Shown here one piece after another: positions 41,754-50,538 of a stretch of DNA of 64,000 bases. This DNA comes from Peribacillus simplex (GTDB lineage: Bacteria > Bacillota > Bacilli > Bacillales > DSM-1321): contig NZ_CP126106.1 in NCBI RefSeq assembly GCF_030123325.1, positions 1,392,001-1,456,000 of the forward strand, read 5' to 3'. Position 1 is the first letter of the stretch, and each line of letters opens with the position of its first letter. The translations under genes and the position numbers were made by a program. A model generated the notes under the pieces. That model made no database searches, was not told where the DNA came from, and saw nothing but the letters and a program-made list of their open reading frames with translations.

Positions 41754-43133
41754 ATGCGTCTTGAAGATGCAAAGCTAAAACTTTCCTTACCTGAAGCAAT
41801 TGGGGTTTTGGCCGTTCTATTCTTAATTATTGCAACTGGTATCATACATTATGGACTTGCCCCCCATATTCCAATAATAGCGGCAATCCTATTTCTATTT
41901 GTTTATGGAAAGATCAAGAAGCTGCCATTTTCAATTATGGAGGCGGCTATCGTCAAAGGTGCAGTTACTGGTATGGGAGCCATTTATATATTCTTTTTCA
42001 TTGGAATGCTGATTTCCATCTGGATGGCAAGCGGGACGATCCCTACCATCATGTACTATGGGTTTGACTGGATTTCTGGTGAATATTTCTATGCGATCAC
42101 ATTTCTGGTGTGTTCGCTAATTGGGCTTTGTATCGGGAGTTCACTTACAACATCAGCCACAATCGGCGTTGCTTTAATAGGTATGGCGGCGGCGATGGAT
42201 TTATCGTTGGCGATTACAGCCGGTGCAATCATTTCCGGTGCATTTCTTGGGGATAAAATGTCTCCATTATCCGACTCGACCAATCTTGCATCGGGAACGG
42301 TTGGAGCACCATTATTTGAACATATTAATAATATGCTTTGGACTACGATTCCAGGTTTTTTAATATCGCTTATCAGCTTTTACTTCCTTTCACCGAATGT
42401 CAAAGTTGCTCGTGTTGAGGAAATCGAAGCCATGACCAAAGCCCTGGAAATGGAAACGAATATAAGCATATGGAGTATGATTCCGTTTGTCATCGTTCTA
42501 GTCATGGCTTTGAAAAAGGTGTCGGCGATTCCGACATTGTCAGCAGGAATCATTTCGGCGGCTGTGATTGCTTTCATACAAACGCCAAATTTGACCGTTG
42601 CAAAACTAGCGGATATCTTATATGGAGGTTTTGTACTGAAGAGTGGAATGGATCAACTTGACTCAATCCTATCGCGGGGCGGCATTGAAAGTATGATGTT
42701 CTCCGTTTCGATGGTGTTGTTGGCATTGGCCATGGGCGGACTATTGTTCGAATTGGGAGTCATCCCTTCTATTTTAAAAGCGGTCCAGGATTCATTGACG
42801 AGTGTAGCGAAAGTGATTTCCGCTACTGTATTTGCGGGAATCAGTGTAAATTTCCTGGTGGGTGAACAGTATTTGTCAGTTATATTGCCTGGGAAAGCCT
42901 TTCAGCAGAAATATGAAGATTTAGGCTTGCAGCCAAAAACGCTTGCGAGGGTACTAGAAGATGCGGGAACAGTTGTGAATCCTCTGGTTCCTTGGGGTGT
43001 CTGCGGTGTTTTCCTGACACAGGTATTGGGTGTTTCAACCCTTGAATATGCCCCATTTGCATTCTTCTGTTTACTTTGTCCTTTACTCAGTCTGATTTCT
43101 GGCTTTACGAAAATCGGTATCCATTATAAATGA
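41754..43133 (+). CDS. NhaC-family Na+/H+ antiporter (possibly MleN-type malate/lactate antiporter)
   Basis: 459 residues from ATG 41754 (GCGGGGA upstream; in-frame ATGs at 41688 and 41733 have no RBS). About 11-12 membrane segments, with GSSLTTSATIGVALIGMAAAMD, GAFLGDKMSPLSDSTNLASG (the NhaC signature) and LEDAGTVVNPLVPWGVCG. B. subtilis MleN of this family exchanges malate and protons for Na+ and lactate. Being next to MalKR-MaeA-YwkB makes that activity possible, but plain Na+/H+ exchange is equally consistent. Confidence 0.87.
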   Translation: MRLEDAKLKLSLPEAIGVLAVLFLIIATGIIHYGLAPHIPIIAAILFLFVYGKIKKLPFSIMEAAIVKGAVTGMGAIYIFFFIGMLISIWMASGTIPTIMYYGFDWISGEYFYAITFLVCSLIGLCIGSSLTTSATIGVALIGMAAAMDLSLAITAGAIISGAFLGDKMSPLSDSTNLASGTVGAPLFEHINNMLWTTIPGFLISLISFYFLSPNVKVARVEEIEAMTKALEMETNISIWSMIPFVIVLVMALKKVSAIPTLSAGIISAAVIAFIQTPNLTVAKLADILYGGFVLKSGMDQLDSILSRGGIESMMFSVSMVLLALAMGGLLFELGVIPSILKAVQDSLTSVAKVISATVFAGISVNFLVGEQYLSVILPGKAFQQKYEDLGLQPKTLARVLEDAGTVVNPLVPWGVCGVFLTQVLGVSTLEYAPFAFFCLLCPLLSLISGFTKIGIHYK

Positions 43134-43170
43134 AAAAACAGGCGGTCGGTTTCGACTGCCTGTTTTTTAT
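43133..43170 (+). terminator. Terminator of the NhaC-family gene
   Basis: AAAAAACAGGC and GCCTGTTTTTT arms with inner GTC/GAC pairing, immediately at the stop codon. Confidence 0.9.
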
Positions 43171-43189
43171 ATGAATTTCAATAGGGAAA

Positions 43190-43222
43190 ACCCCCTGACA
43201 TGAACAGAAATGTCAGGGGGTA
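43190..43222 (-). terminator. Terminator of ftsW (ylaO type)
   Basis: Minus strand ACCCCCTGACAT and ATGTCAGGGGGT around TTCTGTTC, followed by TTTT. It lies 14 bases after the ftsW stop. Confidence 0.88.
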
Positions 43223-43235
43223 TAGGATTTTATGT

Positions 43236-44429
43236 TTATTTTGAAGACGCAATCTCATCTTTTGGGATGGACACGACCTTTTCTTTCTGTTCAAGTAAAT
43301 TCATTCGCATGACGACATTTTGGAATATGCCCATTGATAGCATGAGCAGCAGTAAGGAAGATCCTCCATAACTGATGAATGGAAGGGTGATTCCTGTAAT
43401 TGGGATAAGACCAGTCACTCCGCCGACGTTAATTCCTACTTGAATGCCGATCATGGATGAGATGCCGATCAATAAAAGACTTCCAAATGGATCTTTGCAT
43501 TTTGCTGAAAGTACAAATCCCCTCAGGACGATAAAACCTAGTGTCAATAGAACGAATCCCACTCCGAATATCCCGAGCTCTTCTGCAATGACGGCCATGA
43601 TGAAATCAGTATGTGATTCAGGCAGGTACCCGTATTTTTGTACACTGTCACCAAGTCCCACTCCAGTAAGGCCGCCGGATCCTATTGCGAATAAGGAATT
43701 CACGAGTTGATACCCGCTTTCTCCTGCCTTTCCGAAAGGGTCTGCAAACCCGGTAAAACGAGACACCTTATTTTCAGAGAGGACGGATGAGAAATTACCT
43801 GTCACGAGTACACCTAATGCGAATATCGCAACGAATATCGCAGTAATCAAAGAGAGTTTGAATATACTCTTAAAAGACATCCCGGATGAAATGATCATGG
43901 TACTTGAAATCAGGAAAATGACTGCTGCCGTTCCATAGTCAGGCTGTATTCCGATTAAAAAACAGATGAATACCAGAAAGAAAATAGGGGGAATGACGGC
44001 TTTATCAATACTATTGATACGATCCTGCCTTTTTCCGTAAATGGCTGCCAGATAAATGATCATCGCCAATTTGGAAAATTCGGCGGGTTGAATCGATGCT
44101 GTCCCTAACTTGAACCAGCTTGTGGCATTTCCTGCTGTATGGCCGAAGATAAATAGCAACAAAAGAATACCGGCCATTCCAAACATCATGGACATCAGAA
44201 ACATTTTGTTTTTGTACATCTTATAAGGAAGAATCATCGTGACGATCATTGCCAGGAATGAAATGAGAAAGGCCGTTTTTTGTTTCTCAAAGAAGAAATC
44301 CATGGGCTTGTCGTATCGAGCAACAGCAGTAATCATGCTCGAACTGTAAATCATGACTAAACCAAACAAACAGAGTAATACGACAGCGATGAAAATAGGG
44401 AAGTCGTATGCTTTAATTATTCTTTTCAC
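43236..44429 (-). CDS. ftsW: FtsW/RodA/SpoVE-family peptidoglycan polymerase (FtsW, YlaO-like)
   Basis: 397 residues, ten membrane segments. SEDS motifs: FGLVMIYSSS, LGTASIQPAEFSKLAMI, QPDYGTAAVIF (catalytic Asp), SGYQLVNSLFAIGSGGLTGVGLGDS, PESHTDFIMAVIAEELG and the C-terminal LPFISYGGSSLLLLM. It polymerises lipid II with a class b PBP at the septum. GTG 44429 is chosen because GAGGTGAG lies upstream; the GTG at 44441 overlaps that RBS. In Bacillus this gene is near pycA/ctaA; here those neighbours are absent. Confidence 0.93.
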   Translation of the reverse strand: MKRIIKAYDFPIFIAVVLLCLFGLVMIYSSSMITAVARYDKPMDFFFEKQKTAFLISFLAMIVTMILPYKMYKNKMFLMSMMFGMAGILLLLFIFGHTAGNATSWFKLGTASIQPAEFSKLAMIIYLAAIYGKRQDRINSIDKAVIPPIFFLVFICFLIGIQPDYGTAAVIFLISSTMIISSGMSFKSIFKLSLITAIFVAIFALGVLVTGNFSSVLSENKVSRFTGFADPFGKAGESGYQLVNSLFAIGSGGLTGVGLGDSVQKYGYLPESHTDFIMAVIAEELGIFGVGFVLLTLGFIVLRGFVLSAKCKDPFGSLLLIGISSMIGIQVGINVGGVTGLIPITGITLPFISYGGSSLLLLMLSMGIFQNVVMRMNLLEQKEKVVSIPKDEIASSK

Positions 44430-45111
44430 TTGTGCGCTCACCTCAAATATGTATGCGCGAAAAAATCGCCTTCTTATATAGTAACGGAAAATCGGTTATA
44501 TAGAAAATAATTTTTATTCGATAATATGAATTTATCCTCTATTACCAAATATTAAACACTAAAACCGATAAACTAGTCTCCCGGATTTCCTTTTTGCTTA
44601 TAGTTTGGATGCCTATACATTACCTTCGATAGCAAACGTGAATACTCCTTTTAAAATCGAAAATTTTTTACTATATATTCCATTTATGCAGTGCTATAGA
44701 GATTACTATTCAAGGTTATCGTTGAATGGGCTGTAGTTCATGTGTTTCACCAAATGAGTTGTAACACGTGATGTGATGTCGCGGATACTGTAATCGAATT
44801 TTTAAATAAAATGACTCATCTTAAGAGGTATACTTATTTTAGCTCCAATTATGTTGCAGGGAATCGGACAGGAATTTTATGGAGAGAGGGTAACGGTTGT
44901 GAACTTGATTTCAATCGATTATATTATACAGGCTGCTGCGTCTCTGTCATTATATAAGAGTGTTCAAGAAAAGCGGTCAGGCGCTCTTATCAATCCGTCC
45001 TGGCATATTAAGAAGTGGAATAGAGTCGCTCCTATAATGTCACTTGGAAAGGGCGTTTTGACAGCACTGCAGCCGAGAAGTTTTGCTGCATTTCAAGGAA
45101 GGGGAGTAGTT
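44430..45111. other. Region between ftsW and the aldehyde dehydrogenase
   Basis: 682 bases. The first 400 contain the ftsW promoter and AT-rich sequence with nothing recognised. From 44851 an open frame runs into the aldehyde dehydrogenase; a GTG at 44899 with GAGAGAGGG upstream could give a 71-residue N-terminal extension (see findings). Confidence 0.5.
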
Positions 45112-46671
45112 ATGGAAGAAATACATGACAAGTTGGAAGTGTTTTCTCCGGCAACAGGTGAGAAGATTGCGGAAATCGTCCCAACGCCATTGAAGTCGAT
45201 TCCTCATATATATAAGAAATCAAGACATGCGTTCCAATCATGGTCGAATCTTCCCATCAAGGAACGGCTGCACTATTTAAAACGGCTTCGTTTATTGATG
45301 GTTGAAAAAATGGATGAAATAGCTGAAGTCGTTTCAAAAGATACGGGAAAAGTGAAAATTGAAGCGCTGGTTGCTGACATCATGCCAACGATTGATGCAA
45401 TCAAGCATATCGAGAAACATGCAGTGAAGGCTCTTTCCGGACGGAAGGTCACCACTCCACTCATGTTAATTGGTAAAAAATCTTATATCCATTATATGCC
45501 CCGAGGAACGATTCTCGTCATTTCACCATGGAATTATCCGCTGCAGCTTTCCATGGTTCCGATTCTTAATGCTTTAGCAGCGGGAAATACAGTCATCGCC
45601 AAGCCATCTGAGGTAACTCCTTTAGTTGGGGTGTGCATCGAAAATCTGTTTATTGAAGCTGGTTTCCCAGAGGGGACTATACAGTTTGCCCATGGAGGGA
45701 AAGAATTGGGTGCGGCATTAACTGAGCAAAAACCAGATTATATATTTTTTACTGGATCTGTAAGGACTGGAAAAGTGATTGGCGAGGTCGCAGCAAGACA
45801 CCTGATCCCAACGACTCTGGAGCTTGGCGGTAAGGATCCGATGATCGTCCTGCGTGATGCTAACTTGGAGCGGGCTGTGAATGGGGCTCTATGGGGGGCT
45901 TTCACAAATAGTGGTCAGGTGTGCATGAGTGTTGAAAGGGTTTATGTGGAACGTCCTGTTTATAAGGAGTTCCTGATGCTTCTTAAAGAAAAAACGAAGT
46001 CCATGAGGCAGGGAGTGCAATCGAACGATGATATCGGTTCAATGACTTTCCCGGCACAAGTTGATATTGTGGCTGGACACCTGGAGGATGCACTGGATAA
46101 GGGGGCCGTACTTGAGGCCGGAACACCTCCGAAAGAGTGGAAAATGGGACAGACCCATTTCATTCCGCCGACAATTCTGTCCAATGTCGATCATTCCATG
46201 AAAATCATGAAAGAAGAAACGTTCGGACCCGTTTTGCCTGTTATACCTTTCGATACGGAGGAAGAAGTGATCGCCCTGGCAAATGAAAGTGAATATGGAC
46301 TCAATTCCAGCGTTTGGACCATGGATAGGGAAAAAGCAAGCAGGATTGCGTCACGGTTAGTAACCGGTGCGGTGACGATCAATGATGTGCTAATAACGGT
46401 TGCTAATCATCATTTACCATTTGGCGGTGCCAAACAAAGTGGGGTTGGCCGCTATCATGGCGAACATGGATTGAAGATTTTCTGCCATGAAAAAGCGATC
46501 ATGATCGATAATGGTAAAAACAATACAGAAATACAATGGTATCCATATGAGGGGAAATACACGAGTTTTTTATCGTTGTTTCAGAACTACTTTTCTGCCA
46601 AACCGAACTGGATTCGTTTCGGCAAAGAATATTTGCGATTGATTAAATTATCCAAAGGAAATCGAAAATGA
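45112..46671 (+). CDS. Aldehyde dehydrogenase family protein
   Basis: 519 residues from ATG 45112 (AAGGAAGGGGAG upstream). Oxidises an aldehyde to the acid with NAD(P). Motifs: ISPWNYPLQLSMVPILNALAAGN, FTGSVRTGKVIGEVAA, the general base Glu in TTLELGGKDP, the nucleophilic Cys in NSGQVCMSVERVYV, EETFGPVLPVIPF and HHLPFGGAKQSGVGRYHG. It resembles the fatty-aldehyde and CrtNc (diaponeurosporenal) branch by length and its Trp/Tyr-rich C terminus. The frame is open for 87 more codons upstream, so a longer form is possible. Substrate not determined. Confidence 0.9.
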   Translation: MEEIHDKLEVFSPATGEKIAEIVPTPLKSIPHIYKKSRHAFQSWSNLPIKERLHYLKRLRLLMVEKMDEIAEVVSKDTGKVKIEALVADIMPTIDAIKHIEKHAVKALSGRKVTTPLMLIGKKSYIHYMPRGTILVISPWNYPLQLSMVPILNALAAGNTVIAKPSEVTPLVGVCIENLFIEAGFPEGTIQFAHGGKELGAALTEQKPDYIFFTGSVRTGKVIGEVAARHLIPTTLELGGKDPMIVLRDANLERAVNGALWGAFTNSGQVCMSVERVYVERPVYKEFLMLLKEKTKSMRQGVQSNDDIGSMTFPAQVDIVAGHLEDALDKGAVLEAGTPPKEWKMGQTHFIPPTILSNVDHSMKIMKEETFGPVLPVIPFDTEEEVIALANESEYGLNSSVWTMDREKASRIASRLVTGAVTINDVLITVANHHLPFGGAKQSGVGRYHGEHGLKIFCHEKAIMIDNGKNNTEIQWYPYEGKYTSFLSLFQNYFSAKPNWIRFGKEYLRLIKLSKGNRK

Positions 46672-46690
46672 GATCCATTTATAAAAAAGA

Positions 46691-46719
46691 TTGTTATTTT
46701 CATAACTCGCGCGTATACT
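46691..46719 (+). promoter_or_regulatory. Sigma-A promoter of the yybP-ykoY/TerC transcript
   Basis: TTGTTA (46691-46696), a 17-base spacer and TATACT (46714-46719), about 30 bases before the riboswitch. Confidence 0.7.
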
Positions 46720-46750
46720 ATTAATATACTTAATAACTGATTTTCCTTTT

Positions 46751-46847
46751 CAAAGGGGAGTAGCGTTAGGGTTCGCCCTAAAACAAAGTCGTCATTACGT
46801 GGATGTTAAACATTCATCGGCTTTGTTGACATGATTTCATGTTCAGC
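46751..46847 (+). ncRNA. yybP-ykoY (manganese-sensing) riboswitch
   Basis: The conserved parts appear in order: AAAGGGGAGTAGC with a paired GTTAGGGTTCGCCCTAAAAC arm, GTCGTCATTACG, then ACATTCATCGGCTTTGTTGAC. It is followed by a terminator and a TerC gene, the classical ykoY arrangement. The class binds Mn2+ and switches on metal exporters. Confidence 0.94.
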
Positions 46848-46848
46848 A

Positions 46849-46884
46849 AGACCTTTGCCTATATGGCAGAGGTCTTTTTATTTT
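46849..46884 (+). terminator. Terminator of the yybP-ykoY riboswitch
   Basis: AGACCTTTGCC and GGCAGAGGTCT arms around TATAT, then TTTTATTTT. Mn2+ binding upstream is expected to prevent its formation. Confidence 0.88.
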
Positions 46885-46930
46885 GCCAATGCCAATAGGA
46901 AGGAAATACTAACTATTGGAGGTTGAATGG

Positions 46931-47713
46931 ATGGAAGCATCAATATTATTGGAATATGGCTGGGTCCTTCTCATCTTGGTTGGATTGGAAGGGATACTTG
47001 CTGCGGATAATGCAGTTGTCATGGCTGTCATGGTTAAGCATTTGCCAAAAGAACAACAGCGAAAAGCCTTGTTTTATGGTCTGATGGGAGCTTTTGTTTT
47101 CCGCTTTGCAAGTTTATTCCTTATTTCCTTTCTTGTCGACGTGTGGCAAGTTCAAGCAATCGGTGCGATTTATTTACTTTTCATTGCTTTTCAGAACATT
47201 TACAAAAAATACGCTGGTAAAAGTGAGAAGGAAATCACGAAACCCAAAAAGCAATCTGGCTTCTGGATGACCGTGGTAAAGGTTGAAGCGGCTGATATAG
47301 CCTTCGCAATCGATTCCATGTTGGCTGCCGTCGCACTGGCTGTTACACTTCCTGCAACAGGCTGGATGAAAGTCGGCGGTATTGACGGAGGGCAATTCGC
47401 TGTCATGTTCCTCGGAGGTTTGATTGGATTGGTCATTATGCGATTTGCAGCAAATGGATTCGTGAAGTTGCTTCATCAGCGTCCTTCACTTGAAATGGCA
47501 GCATTTTTGATTGTGGGATGGGTTGGAGTGAAATTGGCGGTACACACACTCGCACACCCTTCATTGGCTGTCATCGATCATCATTTCCCTGAATCAACTC
47601 TTTGGAAATCGATTTTCTGGACCGTTTTGATTGGAATTGCGGCAGGTGCATGGATCCTTTCAAGCAAGAAAGAAAAAAAAGAAAAAGAAGAGAAAAAAAT
47701 ACAGGAAGCTTAA
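46931..47713 (+). CDS. TerC-family manganese exporter (YkoY/MeeY-like)
   Basis: 260 residues, seven to eight membrane segments. The TerC signature residues are present: LEGILAADNAVVMAVMV near the N terminus and KVEAADIAFAIDSMLAAVAL centrally, each with metal-binding Asp. The C terminus is a Lys/Glu-rich cytoplasmic tail. In Bacillus, TerC proteins with this riboswitch export Mn2+ and help load secreted metalloproteins. Start ATG 46931 is 8 bases after GGAGG; a TTG at 46916 lies before it. Confidence 0.93.
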   Translation: MEASILLEYGWVLLILVGLEGILAADNAVVMAVMVKHLPKEQQRKALFYGLMGAFVFRFASLFLISFLVDVWQVQAIGAIYLLFIAFQNIYKKYAGKSEKEITKPKKQSGFWMTVVKVEAADIAFAIDSMLAAVALAVTLPATGWMKVGGIDGGQFAVMFLGGLIGLVIMRFAANGFVKLLHQRPSLEMAAFLIVGWVGVKLAVHTLAHPSLAVIDHHFPESTLWKSIFWTVLIGIAAGAWILSSKKEKKEKEEKKIQEA

Positions 47714-47747
47714 AAAAAAAGGCGTGCTGGTCGCGCCTTTTTTTTGC
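47712..47747 (+). terminator. terC terminator
   Basis: AAAAAAAGGCG and CGCCTTTTTTTT around TGCTGGTCG. Confidence 0.9.
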
Positions 47748-48065
47748 TTTTTAATGTATTTATGGGGATGACCCTCAAAAGCGCAGGGATGTTTACGTAT
47801 GATATGTTAAAAGATGTGAATATTAAATTCCGGTTATAAAAATGACAATTGTCCCATTGAATTGGACGAAAATCCGGAAAAAGTTATTTTACTGTAATTG
47901 CACTGTAATAAACGAGAAAAAACTAAGTATTTTATCATGTTGATATATTATGTGATTTCATTTAAATCGCAAAAATAGTTCTTTTGGTACTGTCTTTTAG
48001 ACTCCCTCCGCTTAAGATAAGTATGTTGATGCGTATTTTATGTTCAACAGGAGCGAGGTGAGCAA
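47748..48065. other. Upstream region of sigI
   Basis: 318 bases, AT-rich, no gene seen. A SigI autoregulatory promoter is expected. ACTCCCTCC at 48001-48009 and CGTA at 48032-48035 are the closest match, but the spacing is not convincing. Confidence 0.45.
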
Positions 48066-48809
48066 ATGCTTGGATTGTTGTTTACAGCATTCAAAAAAAA
48101 GCGTTCTTTAGAAGAAACCGTATTGAAAATTCAACAAGGCGATATTAGCCTTCGTAATGATACTATAGAGTCATTCAAACCTTTTATTGCGAAAACCGTC
48201 TCATCGGTTTGCAAACGTTACATATACGAATCGGATGATGAATTCAGTATTGGTATGATTGCTTTTAACGAGGCAATCGATAAATATTCCCCGGAAAAAG
48301 GCCGTTCTTTATTGGCATTTGCCGAAACTCTCGTTAAACGAAGGGTTATAGATTATTTAAGAAGCCAGTCCAAACAAAAAGAAGTACTATTGGATTTATC
48401 ACTGAATGATGTTAATGATCAAAACCATATATATATCGATAATGAAAATTCCATCAATGAATACGAGAAGCAAAAGGAATCGGAAAGAAGAAAAGAAGAA
48501 ATTCAACTTTATATAAGCCATCTACAGGATTTTGGTCTGTCATTTGAGGATTTAGTTGAAAACTCTCCCAAACATGCAGATGCCAGGAAGGGAGCTATCA
48601 TGATCGCTAAATTGTTAATGGAAGATGACGAACTGAAAGAAACCCTGTTTGCAAAAAAGCGGCTGCCCGTAAAACAGCTTGAGGGAAAAGTGGAAGTAAG
48701 CAGAAAAACGATTGAACGGAACAGAAAATACATCATTGCTGTGGCAATCATAATAAACGGAGATTTTTTGTATTTGAATGATTATATAAAAGGGGCTATC
48801 GATGGATGA
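48066..48809 (+). CDS. sigI: RNA polymerase sigma-I factor
   Basis: 247 residues. Sigma-70-like region 2 (YIYESDDEFSIGMIAFNEAIDKYSPEKG, FAETLVKRRVIDYLRSQSK) followed by the SigI-specific C-terminal domain with KKRLPVKQLEGKVEVSRKTIERNRKYI, a helix-turn-helix. SigI controls heat-shock and cell-wall genes in Bacillus. RBS GAGGTGAG 5 bases before the ATG. The stop overlaps rsgI by 4 bases, the normal arrangement with its membrane anti-sigma. Confidence 0.94.
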   Translation: MLGLLFTAFKKKRSLEETVLKIQQGDISLRNDTIESFKPFIAKTVSSVCKRYIYESDDEFSIGMIAFNEAIDKYSPEKGRSLLAFAETLVKRRVIDYLRSQSKQKEVLLDLSLNDVNDQNHIYIDNENSINEYEKQKESERRKEEIQLYISHLQDFGLSFEDLVENSPKHADARKGAIMIAKLLMEDDELKETLFAKKRLPVKQLEGKVEVSRKTIERNRKYIIAVAIIINGDFLYLNDYIKGAIDG

Positions 48810-50059
48810 AAAAAGGAGTTATTCTTTCAGTTAATAAGCGATATGTAACCCTATTGACCCCCGAGGGTGAATTTCTGAAAACCAAAAGGCAGGAACGGGT
48901 ATATGAAGTGGGTGAGGAAATCACTTTTTCACCTGCTGAACAAAAGTTCACTTTAGCTTTTTCCAATTTTCATTCATCTTTCAAAAAAACGGCCGTGCTA
49001 AGCATTGCCTCCACTTTCTTGATACTCTTTTCGATTCTTCCTTCTTATTTCTCTGGTCCCGTGTCGGCATATATGACGATAGATGTGAATCCAAGCATTG
49101 AATTGGAGCTTGACGATGATTTAGAAGTTCTCAAACTTACCGGTTTAAATGAAGACGGCAAGCTTGTGATTGATCATCTGAAGGACTGGAAAGGCAAGAA
49201 TATAAGGACTGTTACAAACCGAATCGTTGAAACGACGAAGCAACTTGGTTATTTGAAAGGAAATAAACAAATAGTCGTTTCCACAACGTTATTGGAAAAA
49301 AATAAAGAACTGGATAAGAATTTAAAAGAAGAGATAAAAGAAATATCAGAGCAGGATAATGTTTCTGATACAAGAATGAAAGTGCTCCAGGCAACAAAAA
49401 GCGATCGGAAGCAAGCAAGGAAACAAGGCATATCCACGGGTAGGTATCTTGATAAGAAGTTGAATGAAGATAAAGGAAAGGTAAAAGTCAATAAAAGGGA
49501 GCCTGCTCCAGCGCCAGATAAAAAGGTCGAGGAAAAGGTTATTATTCCGAAAGAGAAGGGCGTAACGCTGAGAACGGATAATCCGGATGGGGAAAAGAAA
49601 AAAGAGAATGATGAAATTGAAATAAAGCAAAAGGCGGACAATGAAGCAAAAACGACTGAACGGAAAAGCCCGGGAATTGAAGTTACCAAAATTAAGGAAC
49701 AAACTGAACGGGAAGATACAATTGGAAAACGGAATGCGATAAATGGATATAAGGATAAACACAACGAGTCAAAAGGGAAATCGGATAGCTATCATACCAA
49801 CCAATCAAAGAACATGCAGAAAAATGAACAGAAAGAGTTCAATGTGAAAAAAGTTTCATCAGCCAATGAAAATAAAAATGATGATTCTATAAAGCACGAA
49901 AAAAAAAATAAACAAGCTAGACAGAATAAGCAAGCTAAACAAGTGAAGCAAGTTAAACAGAATAAGCAAAATAAACAAGATAAGCAAAATAGGAAAGATT
50001 GGGATAAGTCGAAATGGGGTAAAGGCAATAGTGGAAAAGGAAATGGACATAATGATTAA
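48806..50059 (+). CDS. rsgI: Anti-sigma-I factor RsgI
   Basis: 417 residues. An N-terminal RsgI_N cytoplasmic domain (KKGVILSVNKRYVTLLTPEGEF, residues 1-45) binds SigI. One membrane helix follows (AVLSIASTFLILFSILPSYF, about 65-85), then the conserved VSAYMTIDVNPSIELEL periplasmic region, site of autoproteolysis in clostridial homologues. The last 170 residues are low-complexity, Lys/Glu/Asn-rich, ending in a run of KQ(A/V/N/D)-type repeats, and probably lie in the cell wall. Confidence 0.93.
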   Translation: MKKGVILSVNKRYVTLLTPEGEFLKTKRQERVYEVGEEITFSPAEQKFTLAFSNFHSSFKKTAVLSIASTFLILFSILPSYFSGPVSAYMTIDVNPSIELELDDDLEVLKLTGLNEDGKLVIDHLKDWKGKNIRTVTNRIVETTKQLGYLKGNKQIVVSTTLLEKNKELDKNLKEEIKEISEQDNVSDTRMKVLQATKSDRKQARKQGISTGRYLDKKLNEDKGKVKVNKREPAPAPDKKVEEKVIIPKEKGVTLRTDNPDGEKKKENDEIEIKQKADNEAKTTERKSPGIEVTKIKEQTEREDTIGKRNAINGYKDKHNESKGKSDSYHTNQSKNMQKNEQKEFNVKKVSSANENKNDDSIKHEKKNKQARQNKQAKQVKQVKQNKQNKQDKQNRKDWDKSKWGKGNSGKGNGHND

Positions 50060-50060
50060 A

Positions 50061-50087
50061 AAGAGTCCAGCATGCAGCTGGACTCTT
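50061..50087 (-). terminator. Terminator of the SASP gene
   Basis: AAGAGTCCAGC and GCTGGACTCTT arms around ATGCA, with the T-run on the minus strand, 28 bases after the SASP stop. It probably also ends rsgI mRNA. Confidence 0.82.
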
Positions 50088-50114
50088 AGCCATGGATATT
50101 TAATTGTAAAAAGA

Positions 50115-50306
50115 TTATTGACCTTTAAGTTGAGATTGTGCTTGTTGTACAAGACGTTTCGTGATTTCTCCGCCAACTGAACCATTGGCACGTGCTGAAG
50201 TATCGGAACCTAATTGTACACCGAATTCGGATGCAATTTCATATTTGATTTGTTCTAATGCTTGTTCGATTCCAGGAACAAGAAGATTGTTACTGCTGTT
50301 AGCCAT
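50115..50306 (-). CDS. Alpha/beta-type small acid-soluble spore protein
   Basis: 63 residues. It contains the GPR protease cleavage site EIASEFGV and the DNA-binding block TSARANGSVGGEITKRLVQQAQ. These proteins coat spore DNA and protect it from UV, then supply amino acids at germination. RBS AAAGGGGAG before the ATG. A small hairpin (50330-50346) lies in its 5' leader. A forespore SigG promoter is expected but could not be located with confidence. This gene is direct evidence for a spore former. Confidence 0.96.
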   Translation of the reverse strand: MANSSNNLLVPGIEQALEQIKYEIASEFGVQLGSDTSARANGSVGGEITKRLVQQAQSQLKGQ

Positions 50307-50538
50307 TTGAATCTCCCCTTTACTTTTTCAACGGCTTTTGCCGCTGTAATGATAGTATAAGTAGAATGTGGAGTTTTACTTATATGAGCGGCATCAAAGT
50401 TATTGGTAAACCTGCCTTTTTGTTGTAAGTAAGTCAGTTTTAAAAGAGAATGGAAAAAAGAATGAAAAAAGGGTAAACTAGATTTTTAATGGTTATGTGA
50501 TTCGCATAACCATAAAGGAGTAAGAAAGGAAACTCTTT

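Noticed and set aside
49249..50191. Long minus-strand frames opposite rsgI
   Set aside because: Phe/Ser/Leu-rich products arise from the Lys/Glu/Gln-rich coding strand of rsgI; no RBS and no family.
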